A DNA stretch of 64,000 bases from Lineus longissimus. Its lineage: Eukaryota; Nemertea; Pilidiophora; Heteronemertea; Lineidae. The notes beneath the pieces were generated by a model that saw only the letters and a list, made by a program, of their open reading frames with translations, was not told the DNA's origin and did no database searches. This document shows, piece by piece, positions 63,572 to 64,000 of the stretch (the stretch's first letter is position 1; the number at the start of each line of letters is the position of its first letter). A program made the position numbers and the translations under genes. The stretch is taken from contig NC_088322.1 of NCBI RefSeq assembly GCF_910592395.1, positions 10,413,431-10,477,430 of the forward strand. The letters run 5' to 3'.

Positions 63572-64000
63572 GTAAGGCACAGAGTCAAGAGCACACTCCT
63601 TCCGATATTTCCCTATAGTCCATAACTTTTCACACTCTAGTGTCAGGGCCCTCGCATGAATTTTTTTCTCTATTTCGATCTTGGAACTGACTCTTGAGAG
63701 ATTTACGGATGACCAAGAGAGAGATTTATCTGTTATATTGACTTCCGAGAAGAAAATTGAATATTGATATCAGCAGAAAGTCATTAGGGAGTTACCTTAT
63801 ACATTTCTGATATTATGAAATCAATAGGGTGGACATGTCCAATTACGTCAACCTGCCGTGTCCTTAGTACAAACAAAGATAGAGTTGTCCTAATGTCTCC
63901 TTGATACAGATGTTGCCCAGCTTATGCTTGTGTTTTGGAGGTTGAACTGAAATGCATTAAACTTAAGTATTGGAAAGTGATGCACGATGCCGGCCGATGA
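63572..64000 (+). other. Start of next intron
   Basis: gtaagg donor followed by non-coding sequence to the window end. No acceptor with an Ig-like frame seen. Confidence 0.6.

Overview
The window is eukaryotic genomic DNA. It is dominated by one giant plus-strand gene for a titin/twitchin-family muscle protein, and both ends of that gene lie outside the window. I read 67 coding exons (about 16.1 kb of coding sequence, roughly 5,370 residues) with almost entirely GT-AG, phase-consistent introns. The one-exon-per-domain layout, a titin-like kinase and an invertebrate super-repeat pattern suggest an invertebrate bilaterian. Frequent TACATGTA-type palindromes and tRNA-derived SINEs fit a lophotrochozoan (mollusc, annelid or brachiopod), but the species cannot be settled from sequence alone.

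Layout. Bases 1-9184 carry three turns of an Ig-Ig-Fn3-Fn3-Fn3 super-repeat, plus the Ig pair that opens the next block. Each domain is one exon bounded by phase-1 introns. Bases 9409-20861 carry an uninterrupted run of 16 Fn3 domains; two exons hold fused Fn3 pairs, and a 3.3-kb intron interrupts the run. Bases 21047-22589 carry Ig-Ig-Fn3, the module that precedes the kinase in titin and in smooth-muscle MLCK. Bases 22891-25420 encode a complete Ser/Thr kinase with all catalytic residues, in six exons. Bases 25867-30270 encode a regulatory tail, including a 13-residue microexon and an MLCK/twitchin-like IGRLAS segment. From 30635 to 63571 there are eleven further Ig domains, mostly split over two exons, with a SPPK-repeat linker (38739-39350) and a Lys/Asp/Glu-rich linker (41157-41629). 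This resembles the titin M-band region (many Ig domains and a KSP insertion after the kinase) more than twitchin, which has five Ig domains after the kinase.

The 16.4-kb intron between 45081 and 61500 contains a same-strand, single-exon gene at 53168-55078. It encodes a 636-residue protein with an N-myristoylation/palmitoylation-type N terminus, one Fn3 domain, a long acidic/Ser-rich segment and a C-terminal cluster of eight S/T-x-I-P motifs typical of EB1-binding microtubule plus-end proteins. This is the best candidate for an undescribed component in the window.

Working together (inference): the Fn3/Ig array would bind the myosin filament, the kinase and its tail would be a regulated signalling module near the filament centre, and the post-kinase Ig/charged-linker region would anchor and act as a flexible spacer. 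Splicing oddities cluster around the kinase: a GC-AG intron with an in-frame stop just before it, a duplicated 5' splice site inside it and a cassette-like microexon after it. Introns between 300 bp and 1 kb that are not listed separately hold nothing I could recognise. Larger introns hold SINE- and MITE-like elements, minisatellites and homopolymer runs, described below.
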